Translations under genes and position numbers: made by a program
Assembly (NCBI GenBank): GCA_947623205.1
Contig: CANQGM010000007.1
Span: 54,670 to 118,669 of the forward strand
From: an uncultured Clostridia bacterium
Lineage (GTDB): Bacteria > Bacillota > Clostridia > Oscillospirales > Acutalibacteraceae
Reading direction: 5' to 3'
Length of the DNA stretch: 64,000 nucleotides
Part shown: piece by piece, positions 53,109 to 63,815 of the stretch
Position numbering within the stretch: position 1 is the stretch's first letter
Layout of the letters: each line of letters starts with the position of its first letter
The notes under the pieces: generated by a model
The model's input: only the letters and a program-made list of their open reading frames with translations
Told to the model about the DNA's origin: nothing
Database searches by the model: none

Positions 53109-53546
53109 TTATATTACATAATTATCAGCAGACCGCGTCATTTGTTCATCAATAATGTCCTGTAACGTAATTCCATCAAGGTAGTCACATATTACCTTTT
53201 TCAGACCTTTCCAAATTGGAAGAGTCGGACAATCCTCGCTCTTGCTGCAATTAATTGGATTTTGGTCAATACAGGGAACAGGAGAAAGACTGCCCTCGGT
53301 CAGGCGCAAAATATCTCCAACGGTGTATTTATCAGGAGCTTTAGCAAGCTTATAGCCTCCCTGAAAACCTCGGTTAGCTATAAGAATATCTGCCCTGTTT
53401 AAGATAGGAATAATTTGTTCAAGATATTTTTTAGAAATATTCTGGCGTGCAGCAATATCTTTTAGTGCGATATATTCGTTATTTTGATGTTCAGCAAGAT
53501 CTATAAGCATACGCAATGCATAGCGACCCTTTGTAGAAATTTTCAT
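53109..53546 (-). CDS. Rrf2 family transcriptional regulator
   Basis: MKISTKGRYALRMLIDLAEHQ..QNISKKYLEQIIPILNRADILIANRGFQGGYKLA. Confidence 0.95.
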   Translation of the reverse strand: MKISTKGRYALRMLIDLAEHQNNEYIALKDIAARQNISKKYLEQIIPILNRADILIANRGFQGGYKLAKAPDKYTVGDILRLTEGSLSPVPCIDQNPINCSKSEDCPTLPIWKGLKKVICDYLDGITLQDIIDEQMTRSADNYVI

Positions 53547-53749
53547 TTTGATCCCACCCTCTTAAACTGTATCCCTATAATAACATATATTATATAGGTT
53601 TTCAAGCATAATTTTGACTGTGTGTAAGCGTCTACACATATAAAAAGAGCGTTCTGTAACGTATGTAGGTAAGGCTGTTCTCATATGCTGAAATATAGGT
53701 TTTATGGGAGGTTTACAGGAATTAAAAATCTTAAAATACTAATACAGAC

Positions 53750-53792
53750 AAACAGGCCTGCGGCAAATTGAAATTTGCTGCAAGCCTGTTCT
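53750..53792. terminator. terminator hairpin downstream of ilvE
   Basis: aacaggcctgcggcaaattgaaatttgctgcaagcctgtt. Confidence 0.65.
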
Positions 53793-53809
53793 TAAAATAA
53801 TTATCAATT

Positions 53810-54835
53810 TTATTTAATCTCAATTATCCAATCTTCGGAGGTTTTTATTTTGCCAAGCTGAATGCCGGTTAATTCGTCGTAAAGTCTCTTTGTGACAGGT
53901 CCCATTTCATCCATACCGCTTGGGAAGCAGATTTCCTTTCCGTGGTCGTAAATTTTGCCTACGGGCGAAATAACGGCCGCTGTACCGCAAAGACCGCATT
54001 CAGCAAAGTCTTTCAGCTCGTCAAAATAAACTTCTCTTTCTTCGGTTTCAAGACCTAAGTATTTTTCTGCTACATACATTAACGAGCGCCTTGTAATTGA
54101 GGGAAGAATACTGTTTGACTTAGGCGTTACTACCTTGTTGTCCTTTGTAATAAACAGGAAGTTTGCGCCGCCGGTTTCTTCGACCTTTGTGCGTGTAGCT
54201 GCGTCGAGGTAAATATTTTCGTCAAAACCTTCTTTGTGTGCGGTTACAATAGCATGAAGACTCATTGCATAGTTAAGACCTGCTTTTATATGACCTGTGC
54301 CGTGAGGTGCGGCTCTGTCAAAATCGGAAACCTTAATTGTTATTGGTTTTACACCATCTTTAAAGTAAGGACCTACCGGTGTTGTAAAAATTCTAAACTG
54401 ATATTCATCAGACGGTTTTACGCCTATAACAGGACCGGATCCGAACATATAGGGGCGAATATAAAGAGTTGCGCCCGTGCCGTATGGGGGAACATATTCA
54501 GCGTTTGCCTTAACTACCTTGCAGACTGCTTCTACAAACTTGTCTTTAGGAAAAACAGGCATTTCAAGGCGTTTGCAGCTGTTTTCCATTCTTTGTGCAT
54601 TAAGATCGGGGCGGAACACAACAATTCTGCCGTCGCAGGTTGTATATGCCTTTAAACCCTCAAAACAGGTTTGGGCATACTGTAAAACTCCGGCACATTC
54701 GCTGATCGTAACCGAGGAATCGGTTGTCATAATGCCGTTATCCCATTTGCCGTCTATATAGTTTGATACAAATCTTTCGCCTGTCGGTATGTAGCCAAAG
54801 CCGAGGTTTGACCAATCTATGTTTTGTTTTTCCAT
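53810..54835 (-). CDS. ilvE: branched-chain amino acid aminotransferase
   Basis: GVLQYAQTCFEGLKAY, GTGHIKAGLNYA, EVEETGGANFLFI-type PLP motifs. Confidence 0.95.
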   Translation of the reverse strand: MEKQNIDWSNLGFGYIPTGERFVSNYIDGKWDNGIMTTDSSVTISECAGVLQYAQTCFEGLKAYTTCDGRIVVFRPDLNAQRMENSCKRLEMPVFPKDKFVEAVCKVVKANAEYVPPYGTGATLYIRPYMFGSGPVIGVKPSDEYQFRIFTTPVGPYFKDGVKPITIKVSDFDRAAPHGTGHIKAGLNYAMSLHAIVTAHKEGFDENIYLDAATRTKVEETGGANFLFITKDNKVVTPKSNSILPSITRRSLMYVAEKYLGLETEEREVYFDELKDFAECGLCGTAAVISPVGKIYDHGKEICFPSGMDEMGPVTKRLYDELTGIQLGKIKTSEDWIIEIK

Positions 54836-55114
54836 TTATATTACTTCCTTTCATAATTAGTTAAAATTAATAGAATTTACAAATATATTTTAGCACTTAC
54901 ATATGTAATTTGTCAATGTTAAGTCTAAATATTTTCCGTCTGTTGGTAGATTTTATAGGGACTATTACAAGTATATATAATATTAAATCCTTTTGTATTA
55001 GTTTGTTTTTTGTTATAAGCAGAATAATTCAAAACCGGAATTAAAATAATACTATTCAGTTATATAATAAATAATATTTTATATTTCTTCAATTTTAAAG
55101 ATAAGGAGTTTGTT

Positions 55115-56215
55115 ATGGCTGAGGTTATTAAAATTGTCTTAACAGGAGGCCCGTGCGGCGGCAAAACTACGGCGTTAAGTTATGTTTCACATAAACTTGA
55201 AAAGCTCGGCATTCCCGTAATTAAAATTGAAGAATGTGCAACAAAGCTTATTTTAAGCGGTAAAACACCTCAGAATATGGGCAGATATGAATTTCACAAA
55301 TTGTTGTTTGAAATTGAATTGAAAGAAGAAGGGGAGAGATCCAAGTCGGCTGCCGAAATGGACTGCGAAAAAGTTATTATGCTGTTTGACAGAGGTCTGC
55401 TTGATAACCGGGCTTTTGTTACGCAAGAGGAATTTGACAGGTATTCTTCACTTAACGGAGTAAATGAAGATGTTATACGAAATTCATATGACGCAGTGTT
55501 TCATATGGTAACTGCGGCTAACGGGGCGGAGGATTACTATAATTTGACTAATAACAGCGCAAGAAGCGAAAATATTGAAGAGGCACGCAGGGTCGATATT
55601 GAGACAATAGCTGTATGGACGGGGACGCCGCATTTTAGAATAATAGATAATTCAACTTCTTTTGATAAAAAGCTTGAGCGGCTCATGAACGAAATACTTG
55701 CTTTTATCGGAGTGCCTAAGCCCCTTGAGATTGAACGAAAATTTTTAATTGAATATCCTGATATTGATTTTTTAAATAACATGAAAACCTGTCGCAAGGT
55801 TCAGATAACGCAGGCTTACATTACAACGCCTGATGAAGGAAATTTCAGAATACGCAAAAGGGGCAACGGAGAAAATTCGGTATATATAAAAACCGTCAAA
55901 ATCAAAAATTCAGATATTGAGCGCATAGAAATTGAAAAATATATTTCTAAAACGGAATATTATAATTATCTTGATAATAAAAATTATGTTGCAGGTATAA
56001 TTTCAAAGGACAGATACTGCATTGTTTATGATTCAACATATTATGAACTTGACGTTTATCCGTTTTGGAAAGACAAAGCAACAGTCGAAATTGAACTTTT
56101 ATCTGAAAATCAACCGTATAAATTACCTCCGTTTATAAAATGTATTCGAGAAGTAACGTTTGACACAGAATATAGCAATTTTGCTTTAGCACAAAAATAC
56201 GGAGGTGAACTGTAA
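55115..56215 (+). CDS. AAA-type NTPase fused to CYTH (triphosphate tunnel) domain
   Basis: Walker A LTGGPCGGKTTALSYV; C-terminal LEIERKFLIEYP..FRIRKRG..IEIEKYI. Confidence 0.9.
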   Translation: MAEVIKIVLTGGPCGGKTTALSYVSHKLEKLGIPVIKIEECATKLILSGKTPQNMGRYEFHKLLFEIELKEEGERSKSAAEMDCEKVIMLFDRGLLDNRAFVTQEEFDRYSSLNGVNEDVIRNSYDAVFHMVTAANGAEDYYNLTNNSARSENIEEARRVDIETIAVWTGTPHFRIIDNSTSFDKKLERLMNEILAFIGVPKPLEIERKFLIEYPDIDFLNNMKTCRKVQITQAYITTPDEGNFRIRKRGNGENSVYIKTVKIKNSDIERIEIEKYISKTEYYNYLDNKNYVAGIISKDRYCIVYDSTYYELDVYPFWKDKATVEIELLSENQPYKLPPFIKCIREVTFDTEYSNFALAQKYGGEL

Positions 56216-56349
56216 AAGAAGAAATGAAACGCCGGTTTAAAAATTTTTAGCAATATTTTGAAAGAAAATTAAAAAAAGTGTTGACAAGCTATGCTAAAAC
56301 AGATATAATATATAGGCTGACCTGTTCTGGTAGAATGCAGTTCAGAAAT

Positions 56350-56426
56350 GCGCCAATAGCTCAGCTGGATAGAGCAACTGCCTTCTAAGCAGTAGGTCAG
56401 GGGTTCGAGTCCCTTTTGGCGCGCCA
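56350..56426 (+). tRNA. tRNA-Arg (anticodon TCT)
   Basis: gcgccaatagctcagctgg..ccttctaagc..ggttcgagtcccttttggcgcgcca. Confidence 0.95.
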
Positions 56427-56429
56427 TAC

Positions 56430-56507
56430 GGTGGGATTAGCGTAGTTGGTTAACGCGCCAGTTTGTGGCACTGGAGACCGACGGTTCGAATCCGTCATTC
56501 CACCCCA
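56430..56507 (+). tRNA. tRNA-His (anticodon GTG)
   Basis: ggtgggattagcgtagttgg..gtttgtggcac..ggttcgaatccgtcattccacccca. Confidence 0.95.
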
Positions 56508-56510
56508 TAT

Positions 56511-56586
56511 GACTCATTAGCTCAGTTGGCAGAGCACTTGACTTTTAATCAAGGTGTCCGGAGTTCGAATCTCCGATGGGTCACCA
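56511..56586 (+). tRNA. tRNA-Lys (anticodon TTT)
   Basis: gactcattagctcagttgg..gacttttaatc..gagttcgaatctccgatgggtcacca. Confidence 0.95.
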
Positions 56587-56644
56587 TCGCCGCACAGCAG
56601 AATTTCTGTGCGGCGTAATTTTTAAACTATGTCTAAATATATTT

Positions 56645-56719
56645 TGGGCCGTCGCCAAGCGGTAAGGCAACGGACTTTGACTCCGTCACCCGTGGGTTCG
56701 AATCCCGCCGGCCCAGCCA
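56645..56719 (+). tRNA. tRNA-Gln (anticodon TTG)
   Basis: tgggccgtcgccaagcgg..gactttgactc..ggttcgaatcccgccggcccagcca. Confidence 0.95.
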
Positions 56720-56920
56720 AACGCCCTTTTTATAAGGGCGTTATTTTTTGCGGCAAATAAGCCAAATTGACGATAAGATGAAGTTTTCATTATTAGATTT
56801 TATAAAATACATTGTTATTTTAAGTCATTAAAAATTAATGGTATTTACTGCAAGCTTACACAGAAATTACACAGTAAAAGGGCGCCGTAATTACGGCGCC
56901 CTTTTTACATTAATTATTCA

Positions 56921-59900
56921 TTATCTTGTGTATTTGTTAAATAATTTTTTTCTGTTAAGTACAATATATGCGGTCGCACAGGCAATCAGCAAAGCTCCTA
57001 TAATGCAGAAAATCAAGATTCCCATACCGCCTGCCTCCGGCAGAAATACCGCGGGAACATTCACAAAGGTCATGGCAGCTTCTGCTTTTTCTATCTTTCC
57101 GGATGCGATTTTGCCATGAACGCTTACGTTGCCGGACGTTTCAATGTCCTTCAGGGTGTAACCATTGCGATTTGTTTCATCTACGGTATATGTCGTTTCA
57201 AGCGGAATTCCATTGATAACGACCTTTTCGCCGTGCTTCAGCATGACTTCGGCTTTTTGGCTGTCGCCTTCCTTGTTCCAGCTGATCGTAAATTCAGAAG
57301 CGTCGTATGCCGTGCCGTCCGCCTTGTATTTCGTGGCTTCAAGATCTTCCGGCTTTAACTCTGTTCCGGGCGCAGGGGTCAGTGTGACCGTAAATCCGAA
57401 TTCCTTTTTGGTATCCGGGTCAGCGACTTTGATTCGTTTTTCCACCGTAAGAGCTCCGGTTTCCAGACGGTTAGTAAATTCTGCACGGTTGTGCGTCGTC
57501 TCCGGGTCAATCTCCGTCGAATCCACGCTGGCACGGTAAATCGTACCGGTTTGTGTATAGCCCCTATCTTCCGGCCCAACGCCCGGAACGACCGGGTATT
57601 TCTTGTTGGGTGTCTCTTTGACGGTGAATTTCGTCCCCGCGATCAGCCCGTAGAACACAATCGCTTCGTTGGCTTTCAGGTGAACCGTATAGGTGTGCCA
57701 TTTGCCACCGTCCGGCTCAATGGGCTTGAGACGGTAGGTCGATCCGTCCAGATACGGCTCGTATTCGTCCAACTTCGGCGCGGTGGTCGGCATCTTGTAG
57801 GTATGATCTCCGTCCGTCCATTCAACGGCGCTTTGATAATCTTTATTGCCTTTCCAATAATGCAGCGTGTCATCTATGTCGGTCATGGCTGCGCTGTCGG
57901 CCGGCTCAAAGGTCAGCGTAAAGGTGAATTCTTCGTCCGGTGCGACGTCGATCTTGTTTCCATTTATATCCACCATGCTCTTGGTGAGGACAAACAGTTC
58001 CGGATCAATGGTGTTGATGTAATTCGTCTGCTCCGTGAGGTAGTCGGTGTCACCAAACACGGAGTACACGCCGTTGGAGTCGTGCTGATCTACCTCGGAA
58101 ATGTCCGAGCCCTGCACATGGTTGATTTCTTTCAGCGTGCAGCCCTGCTCGATCTGCGTGTTGGTCAGCTTTTCGGTGAAGCGGTAGGTGATGTCTTTAC
58201 CCAAGCCAGTCAGCAACAGGCCCTCGCTGGATTTCAGTGTAAATTCCGCCGTGTTCTGGGCGATCTGTTCGGGAGTTGTGTTGTACCTTCCGGAACCAAA
58301 CAGGTCAGACCGTTCAGTCGTTGGAATATTCGGGTCGTACAATTCGTCCTGTGTCAGCGCATAACCAGTCAGCCCATGCTCGCAGGTCGCCAGGGTCTCG
58401 CCCTCACTTGCCAGATGCCCGGCAATTTCGCCATCATAGCCAAAGTACAGCGGCACAGTCATGTACTGCGTGCGGCTGCTGAACGGCGAATAGACCGTCG
58501 ACTCGACGCCGTTTTTGTCGGGAATAACGGTCACGAGGGTGAACGGATGCGCAGGATCATTAAGCTGCACATGCTCGCCTTTGTCGTGGTCGGTTTCGTG
58601 ATCCCATCGGGTTCCGCCGCTTTCCGCCTCGAGCGCGATGACGGCAATCTCCGCGCTGCCACTGTCGATGCTGTCCGCGGGGTGCTCGGCATCATAGACA
58701 TGTTTATACGGAATAAGCTCCGCCTTTGTTGTCCAATATTCACGGCTGCCGGGGTCTCGGTCGGCGGTGGCGGGCGCGAAATGCTGCATATCGTTGTCCG
58801 CCATGCCGGCTGTGTCGGTGCCGTCCGGGTAATAGGCTGTGGTGCCGGCGCCGTCAATTTTTTCGGTGGTGCCGTCATATTCCGGATAGCCCTCGTAGCT
58901 GGAGCCGAACAGGTGGTAGGTCAAGTCGCTGTCGCCGCTCGCGTTGCTCGGCAGGTACATATAGTAAAGATTTTCAAGGCCTTCTGTGCATTCATCTTTG
59001 GTTGCTGCGCCGGATTCGTCGGCGTAGTAATATTTCGTCTCGCCGTCCTCAACGACCTCGACGACCTGCCGCGGTTCACCGCTTTGATAGCAGAACAGGG
59101 CGCGTTTGCCGTTCGTGTCGAGCAGCAGCGAGGAGTTATCGGTCAGAATATCGAGCGACTCGACACGCTTCTGCCACGACTGCGAAAACGGATTCCATTT
59201 CAGCCGTTGTGCTAAGCGCTCACCCGTTACACCCTGCACATACACCTGATAGTCGAAGTCCTCGTTCTCTTGGTCTTCGGTCAGGGTGAAGCCGTCGGGA
59301 GCCACAAGCATCTTGGTGACAATCAGATTGGTGTTGGCAATTTCCATCCGCCCGTTGTTGCCGAGGTAGTTGTTGATGACCATTCCGTTTCCTGCGGTGG
59401 AGGTTTCCGAAAGTGTCGGAACATAATAGTTGTTGGCGGTGTGGGTGAGGTTGCCGGCGTAATACTGGTCGCTGCCAACTTCGATGTCGGTGCTGCCGCC
59501 CTTGGGCTGGACGTTGTTATACATATCGCCCACGCGGATACCGCCCGTGCGAGCCGCCACCGACCAGTCGAACAGTTCGTCGAACTTTTCCTGAGAGTTT
59601 ACTCCGGGTGCTGTTATCTGCTCTATAAGCGCCGCCATATGCGGGTCTTCTCTCAGTTTCATCCAGTAGGCGACGTCGCGGTCGAGCGGTGTTCCCGTCT
59701 TTTCCGTCTCGCCTTCCGTCCAAGTGACGGTGCCCGTGTCATAAAGTCCGTTATTGCTAAGATAGGTGCGAAGTGCGTTCTCGCTATATGTCAGCTTTTC
59801 GAGGGTCGGGCGGCCGCGGGTGTTGTCGCCGGTGTCGGTGCGGGAGTTGTATTCGATTTCCAAGTTGCAGTTGCCCTTGATATCGGTCCAGCAGAGCATA

Positions 59901-62900
59901 TCGCCGTTATTGATATTATTAGAAGCCAGTCCCGAACCGAACGCCGAGCCCTTGCGTGCGATCATGCGGTTGATTTTGCGCACGGCCTGCGTGCCGGGGA
60001 CTTCTTTTCCGTCGATATCCGTGCCCGTTCCGCCCATCGGCAGATAATATTCGATGCAGAGGAAGAAATAATCGTCCGACGAGAAGGAGTTGGAATCGTC
60101 TGTGTAGCCGTCGGCGTCGGAATCGACCTTCGAAAGCTGGTCTTTCGTATATGTGATGATCGCGTCGTTGATATTTGCGGGCAGCGGGTAGGAATAGCCC
60201 TTTGCGTCCGTGATATACCATATGTCGCTGTCTTCGATGATCTTCTTTTTTCCTTCCAGTGCATTCTTGAAGGAGGTTTGATTGTCATACGTCCCGATGA
60301 AATCGCCACCGGACCAGGTCGCGCCCGTCTCGCCTTTTTCCCAATTGGTCGTGCTGTTCCCGGAGCCGTTCGCGCCCCATTTCTTATTGTCCGCATTGTC
60401 GACCGGGGCGACGTCGCCGCCTTCATTAAGCACGCGGTAAGCATGGGCGATGAGCGGCAGCGGTTTTTGGAACAGATAGTATCGGTTCTCTACGGACGGC
60501 GAGAATGAAACCGCCGCGTCACCGCGGGTACTGTAGCCGTAGCTGCTTTCATCGCTGGCATAGCCGCGGTAAACGGTGTTGGAGTACCAGTTGGAGATAA
60601 AATAGATATTGTTGGTTTTGGGATCACTGTGCGTGGCGATATATTCGCCCGAAATTTTGGATACGTCCACACCGGTTTGATTGTTTTTCGCATCACGCAG
60701 AATGAGGTCTTCGGTGAGTCCCACAGCGTAAAACAGGCGGAACGGGGTGGACTGTGTTTTTTGATCTAAATTGTCTTTATAAGATATGGGGCCGTTGGGG
60801 CCGAGGGTGATCTCTGCCAACTGAGTAGGAACCGCTGCGGTCGGAATGTTCACATAGAGAGAATCATCATATCCGCTTTGTTCTTCCGGCGTAAGGGAGC
60901 CCGTCTGGTCTATAAAGTCGCCGGTGTGCTCCGCCCACACCCGGATGTCCGACAAGCGGTACACGCCGGGATACTCGCTGTATTCATCCATGCCCACAGG
61001 ATAGTCGCCCGTTTTCACATGCTCGTCCCAGATCTTTTTCAGTTCCGCAGGGACGTCGCCATAGACCGGGTTGCGGTAGAGCTGATTACGGGCCGTCTTG
61101 GAACCGGCGAAGCGGTAGCAGGTGTAGACCGTGTTCTTGATCTGCTCGGGGGCATCCGCCGGGTGGACGGAGGATTCGATGTCCGCGTTGAGCGGGACGA
61201 ATTGCAGCATCGTCGAGAGATTGAAACGGTAGACCCAGCCGTCCGCCCAAGCCTGCTCCGCGTTGTCGTATGGTTCATGTGTTTCGGGGTTTTCGGCGGG
61301 ATAGGTGCCGGTGCCGTCGGCGGCGTTCTTCACATCCACACCCAATTCTTCCGCCGTATGCGCAGTTTTCGGGTCATCTCCCCAGTACCAGCCCATGGGG
61401 AACGGCTTTTCGCCCTGAGTGCCCACATCGGGATGAGCCTCCATGTAGTCGTCGTTCCACTGCCAGTCGTAGGTGCCCGCCCGAACCAAACCGTGCATCT
61501 TTCCGAACACTAGCAGAGCCATGTCGTAGGTGCCCTCTTTCGTGTTGTCGTGGACAGTGGCGTGAATGGCCTGATTTTTCAGCTCCATGTACTCGCCCAG
61601 CGGGTCCTGGTAGGTGATGGAGTCGCCCACACCCGCGTCGTTATCGCCGGAAATAGGCACAAAGACATTGCCGGTGATTTCGGAGAGGATTTCCTGGAAC
61701 TTTGCAACCACTTCACCGGCGTCAATATCGTAGAAATCATCGGCGTAGGAAATGTTGTTGATTACGTCTTGATTGGTGACTTTGATATTGTCAAAGCGAG
61801 AATCGGTATAGCCATCTGTGGGGAGGGGGTCAATATACCCCCGCTGTTCGACAAATTGCGCTTGTGTTCTACTCCCGTTTTTCCAATTTTGCCACGACAA
61901 CAGCATACCTTGATAGATCGCATCTTTTGTGTATCCGTTGCCAATCCCTTCGTCGGTTCCGAATTTGTCATCATCCGTCCACCAGGGCTGTTCACTGTCA
62001 AGACTATAGGTTGCCGGGTCAAGTGATGGGTAAAGGCGCATTCTGCCCCATTGCGGAACGTTTTGGGAATCCACGCTCATGGTATAGGTCAGCAGGTCGG
62101 AACGGCTTTCCTTCGTGGCGCTGCCGGCGTCCCAACCGTTTTCGTAATGCGTTTTGGTCACATGGCGCATATAGGCGGCCGTCAACAGCGTCTCCAGCAC
62201 GGTGCCGGATGTTCCGAAGGGGCTACCGTCGGTGCTGTAAAAGATACCCGCATAGCTCCACGCCGGCGAAGTTGACAGGGTATTGCCGCCGGAGAGTAAA
62301 GTTCCATCTGTTGTCGCAAGTGCGCCTGTATTGTAAAGCGACGTTATTTTGTTGCCATCCCCGACGCCGGGCAGATAAACGTTATACCATTCGTCGCCCT
62401 TCTGCATGCCGTCCTCACCCAAATTGTGGGATTTGTCGGTTCCGTCCCATTTTTCCTCTCCGTTTTCAAGATACGTCTTTCCAGTATTACTGCGTCTATA
62501 ATAAGGCGAATCCGTAGTATATTCATTTTTGTAGCGCACCGACCCGAAATCGCCGTAATTAAGGCTCCAGTAGTCCATTTCGTTGAACGCAAAGTTTGCG
62601 CCGCCGTCGGACATGATGATCGCGGCGGGAATGCGGGCGACGGTGACGTCCTCCCCGGTGGACATTTTAGCGGTAAAGGTGGTCTTTTCCGACCGCGCCA
62701 GCTGGGCGTAGGCGAGGTAAATGCCGCCCTGCGTATTGGTGAAATAGCCGACATAGGTATCGGCGTTGAGTTCTTTTTGCGCCGGGCTGAATACGGCTGT
62801 TTCCGGATTGACGCCGTCCCAGTCTGCATAGCCGGGATTGGCAATGACCTTTTCCGTATAGATCGTACCATCGACTTCGGCGCTTTTCGGTTTGCTGTTG

Positions 62901-63814
62901 TTGTCCACGTTATTACTGACGGTGTTCGTAAACGGCTCGCCGGCAAAGGTGGGATTGTCATCATCGGATCTCATCGCTTTCGCCACGACCGTATAGCATG
63001 CGTCAATGTTGCGCGTCCAGACCCAACCGTAAGTAGGATCGTTGGTCAAATCGTCCAGCGTATACAGCGTTTCCATGCCGCCCACAGAAAGATACGGCTC
63101 GTTTCCGCTCACCCTCGCGTAATGGGCAAGCGGCATCACCACCGCCGCGCCCGCGCCGTATACGACGACCGACACGCGGTTCTCCTTATTCTGCTTCATC
63201 AGCATATCGATCGTCTCGTTCACCGCATCCAGTGTTTTCTGAATACGGGAGTTTTCAATTCGCTTCACCATCGTGCGCTCTTTGGGTTCAAGCGTCTGTG
63301 TATAACTGTTGTCGGTTGTTGAAGTGTTGAGATCGTTGATGGGACACCGCGTGTCCTGCGCCATGGACGCGGACATATCGATGGCAATCACAAGGTCGAT
63401 CGGCGCAGGCGGCCACTCGTTTACAACCTGCGAGCTCGCTAAAGCCGAGAAAACCGTTCCAAAATCCGAATCAAATTTTACGCTGCCGGCATATCCATCG
63501 GTTCCCATATCAAGGTTGATCGGTGTGCCATTTGCAAAAACGCTCTTATCCGTCCACACGCGGCCGGCGTAGCGGCTACCCCAATCAGAGGACAGCAGTT
63601 TGTCTTGATATGTGTCTGTAGTATCCTCATCGGCAATACGATTCATTACATTTTGGGTACTTTCTGCGGCGGATGATACCATCCAGCCGCCCAAATTGCA
63701 CAGCATGGTCGCCGATATACAAATGCACAGCAAAAAGGAAACAATCCGGCGTAATGCCGTTTTGTTGTTTATTTTTAGATGCCTAATTTTAAATAAAAAG
63801 GTTTTCATATACAT
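56921..63814 (-). CDS. giant VWA / Cna-B-type surface protein with signal peptide and LPxxG-like sorting motif
   Basis: 2297 aa; signal peptide; VWA MIDAS DLVIAIDMSASMAQD; Cna-B-like GALTVEKRIKVADPDTKKEFGFTVTL; C-terminal FLPEAGGMGILIFCIIGALLIACATAYIVLNRKKLF. Confidence 0.9.
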   Translation of the reverse strand: MYMKTFLFKIRHLKINNKTALRRIVSFLLCICISATMLCNLGGWMVSSAAESTQNVMNRIADEDTTDTYQDKLLSSDWGSRYAGRVWTDKSVFANGTPINLDMGTDGYAGSVKFDSDFGTVFSALASSQVVNEWPPAPIDLVIAIDMSASMAQDTRCPINDLNTSTTDNSYTQTLEPKERTMVKRIENSRIQKTLDAVNETIDMLMKQNKENRVSVVVYGAGAAVVMPLAHYARVSGNEPYLSVGGMETLYTLDDLTNDPTYGWVWTRNIDACYTVVAKAMRSDDDNPTFAGEPFTNTVSNNVDNNSKPKSAEVDGTIYTEKVIANPGYADWDGVNPETAVFSPAQKELNADTYVGYFTNTQGGIYLAYAQLARSEKTTFTAKMSTGEDVTVARIPAAIIMSDGGANFAFNEMDYWSLNYGDFGSVRYKNEYTTDSPYYRRSNTGKTYLENGEEKWDGTDKSHNLGEDGMQKGDEWYNVYLPGVGDGNKITSLYNTGALATTDGTLLSGGNTLSTSPAWSYAGIFYSTDGSPFGTSGTVLETLLTAAYMRHVTKTHYENGWDAGSATKESRSDLLTYTMSVDSQNVPQWGRMRLYPSLDPATYSLDSEQPWWTDDDKFGTDEGIGNGYTKDAIYQGMLLSWQNWKNGSRTQAQFVEQRGYIDPLPTDGYTDSRFDNIKVTNQDVINNISYADDFYDIDAGEVVAKFQEILSEITGNVFVPISGDNDAGVGDSITYQDPLGEYMELKNQAIHATVHDNTKEGTYDMALLVFGKMHGLVRAGTYDWQWNDDYMEAHPDVGTQGEKPFPMGWYWGDDPKTAHTAEELGVDVKNAADGTGTYPAENPETHEPYDNAEQAWADGWVYRFNLSTMLQFVPLNADIESSVHPADAPEQIKNTVYTCYRFAGSKTARNQLYRNPVYGDVPAELKKIWDEHVKTGDYPVGMDEYSEYPGVYRLSDIRVWAEHTGDFIDQTGSLTPEEQSGYDDSLYVNIPTAAVPTQLAEITLGPNGPISYKDNLDQKTQSTPFRLFYAVGLTEDLILRDAKNNQTGVDVSKISGEYIATHSDPKTNNIYFISNWYSNTVYRGYASDESSYGYSTRGDAAVSFSPSVENRYYLFQKPLPLIAHAYRVLNEGGDVAPVDNADNKKWGANGSGNSTTNWEKGETGATWSGGDFIGTYDNQTSFKNALEGKKKIIEDSDIWYITDAKGYSYPLPANINDAIITYTKDQLSKVDSDADGYTDDSNSFSSDDYFFLCIEYYLPMGGTGTDIDGKEVPGTQAVRKINRMIARKGSAFGSGLASNNINNGDMLCWTDIKGNCNLEIEYNSRTDTGDNTRGRPTLEKLTYSENALRTYLSNNGLYDTGTVTWTEGETEKTGTPLDRDVAYWMKLREDPHMAALIEQITAPGVNSQEKFDELFDWSVAARTGGIRVGDMYNNVQPKGGSTDIEVGSDQYYAGNLTHTANNYYVPTLSETSTAGNGMVINNYLGNNGRMEIANTNLIVTKMLVAPDGFTLTEDQENEDFDYQVYVQGVTGERLAQRLKWNPFSQSWQKRVESLDILTDNSSLLLDTNGKRALFCYQSGEPRQVVEVVEDGETKYYYADESGAATKDECTEGLENLYYMYLPSNASGDSDLTYHLFGSSYEGYPEYDGTTEKIDGAGTTAYYPDGTDTAGMADNDMQHFAPATADRDPGSREYWTTKAELIPYKHVYDAEHPADSIDSGSAEIAVIALEAESGGTRWDHETDHDKGEHVQLNDPAHPFTLVTVIPDKNGVESTVYSPFSSRTQYMTVPLYFGYDGEIAGHLASEGETLATCEHGLTGYALTQDELYDPNIPTTERSDLFGSGRYNTTPEQIAQNTAEFTLKSSEGLLLTGLGKDITYRFTEKLTNTQIEQGCTLKEINHVQGSDISEVDQHDSNGVYSVFGDTDYLTEQTNYINTIDPELFVLTKSMVDINGNKIDVAPDEEFTFTLTFEPADSAAMTDIDDTLHYWKGNKDYQSAVEWTDGDHTYKMPTTAPKLDEYEPYLDGSTYRLKPIEPDGGKWHTYTVHLKANEAIVFYGLIAGTKFTVKETPNKKYPVVPGVGPEDRGYTQTGTIYRASVDSTEIDPETTHNRAEFTNRLETGALTVEKRIKVADPDTKKEFGFTVTLTPAPGTELKPEDLEATKYKADGTAYDASEFTISWNKEGDSQKAEVMLKHGEKVVINGIPLETTYTVDETNRNGYTLKDIETSGNVSVHGKIASGKIEKAEAAMTFVNVPAVFLPEAGGMGILIFCIIGALLIACATAYIVLNRKKLFNKYTR

Positions 63815-63815
63815 T

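Noticed and set aside
57491-60508. Long plus-strand ORFs of 574 and 412 aa opposite the giant adhesin
   Set aside because: Antisense shadow ORFs expected in GC-rich coding DNA; Arg/Val/Gly-rich low-complexity translations with no recognisable domain, while the minus strand has a coherent 2297-aa protein.
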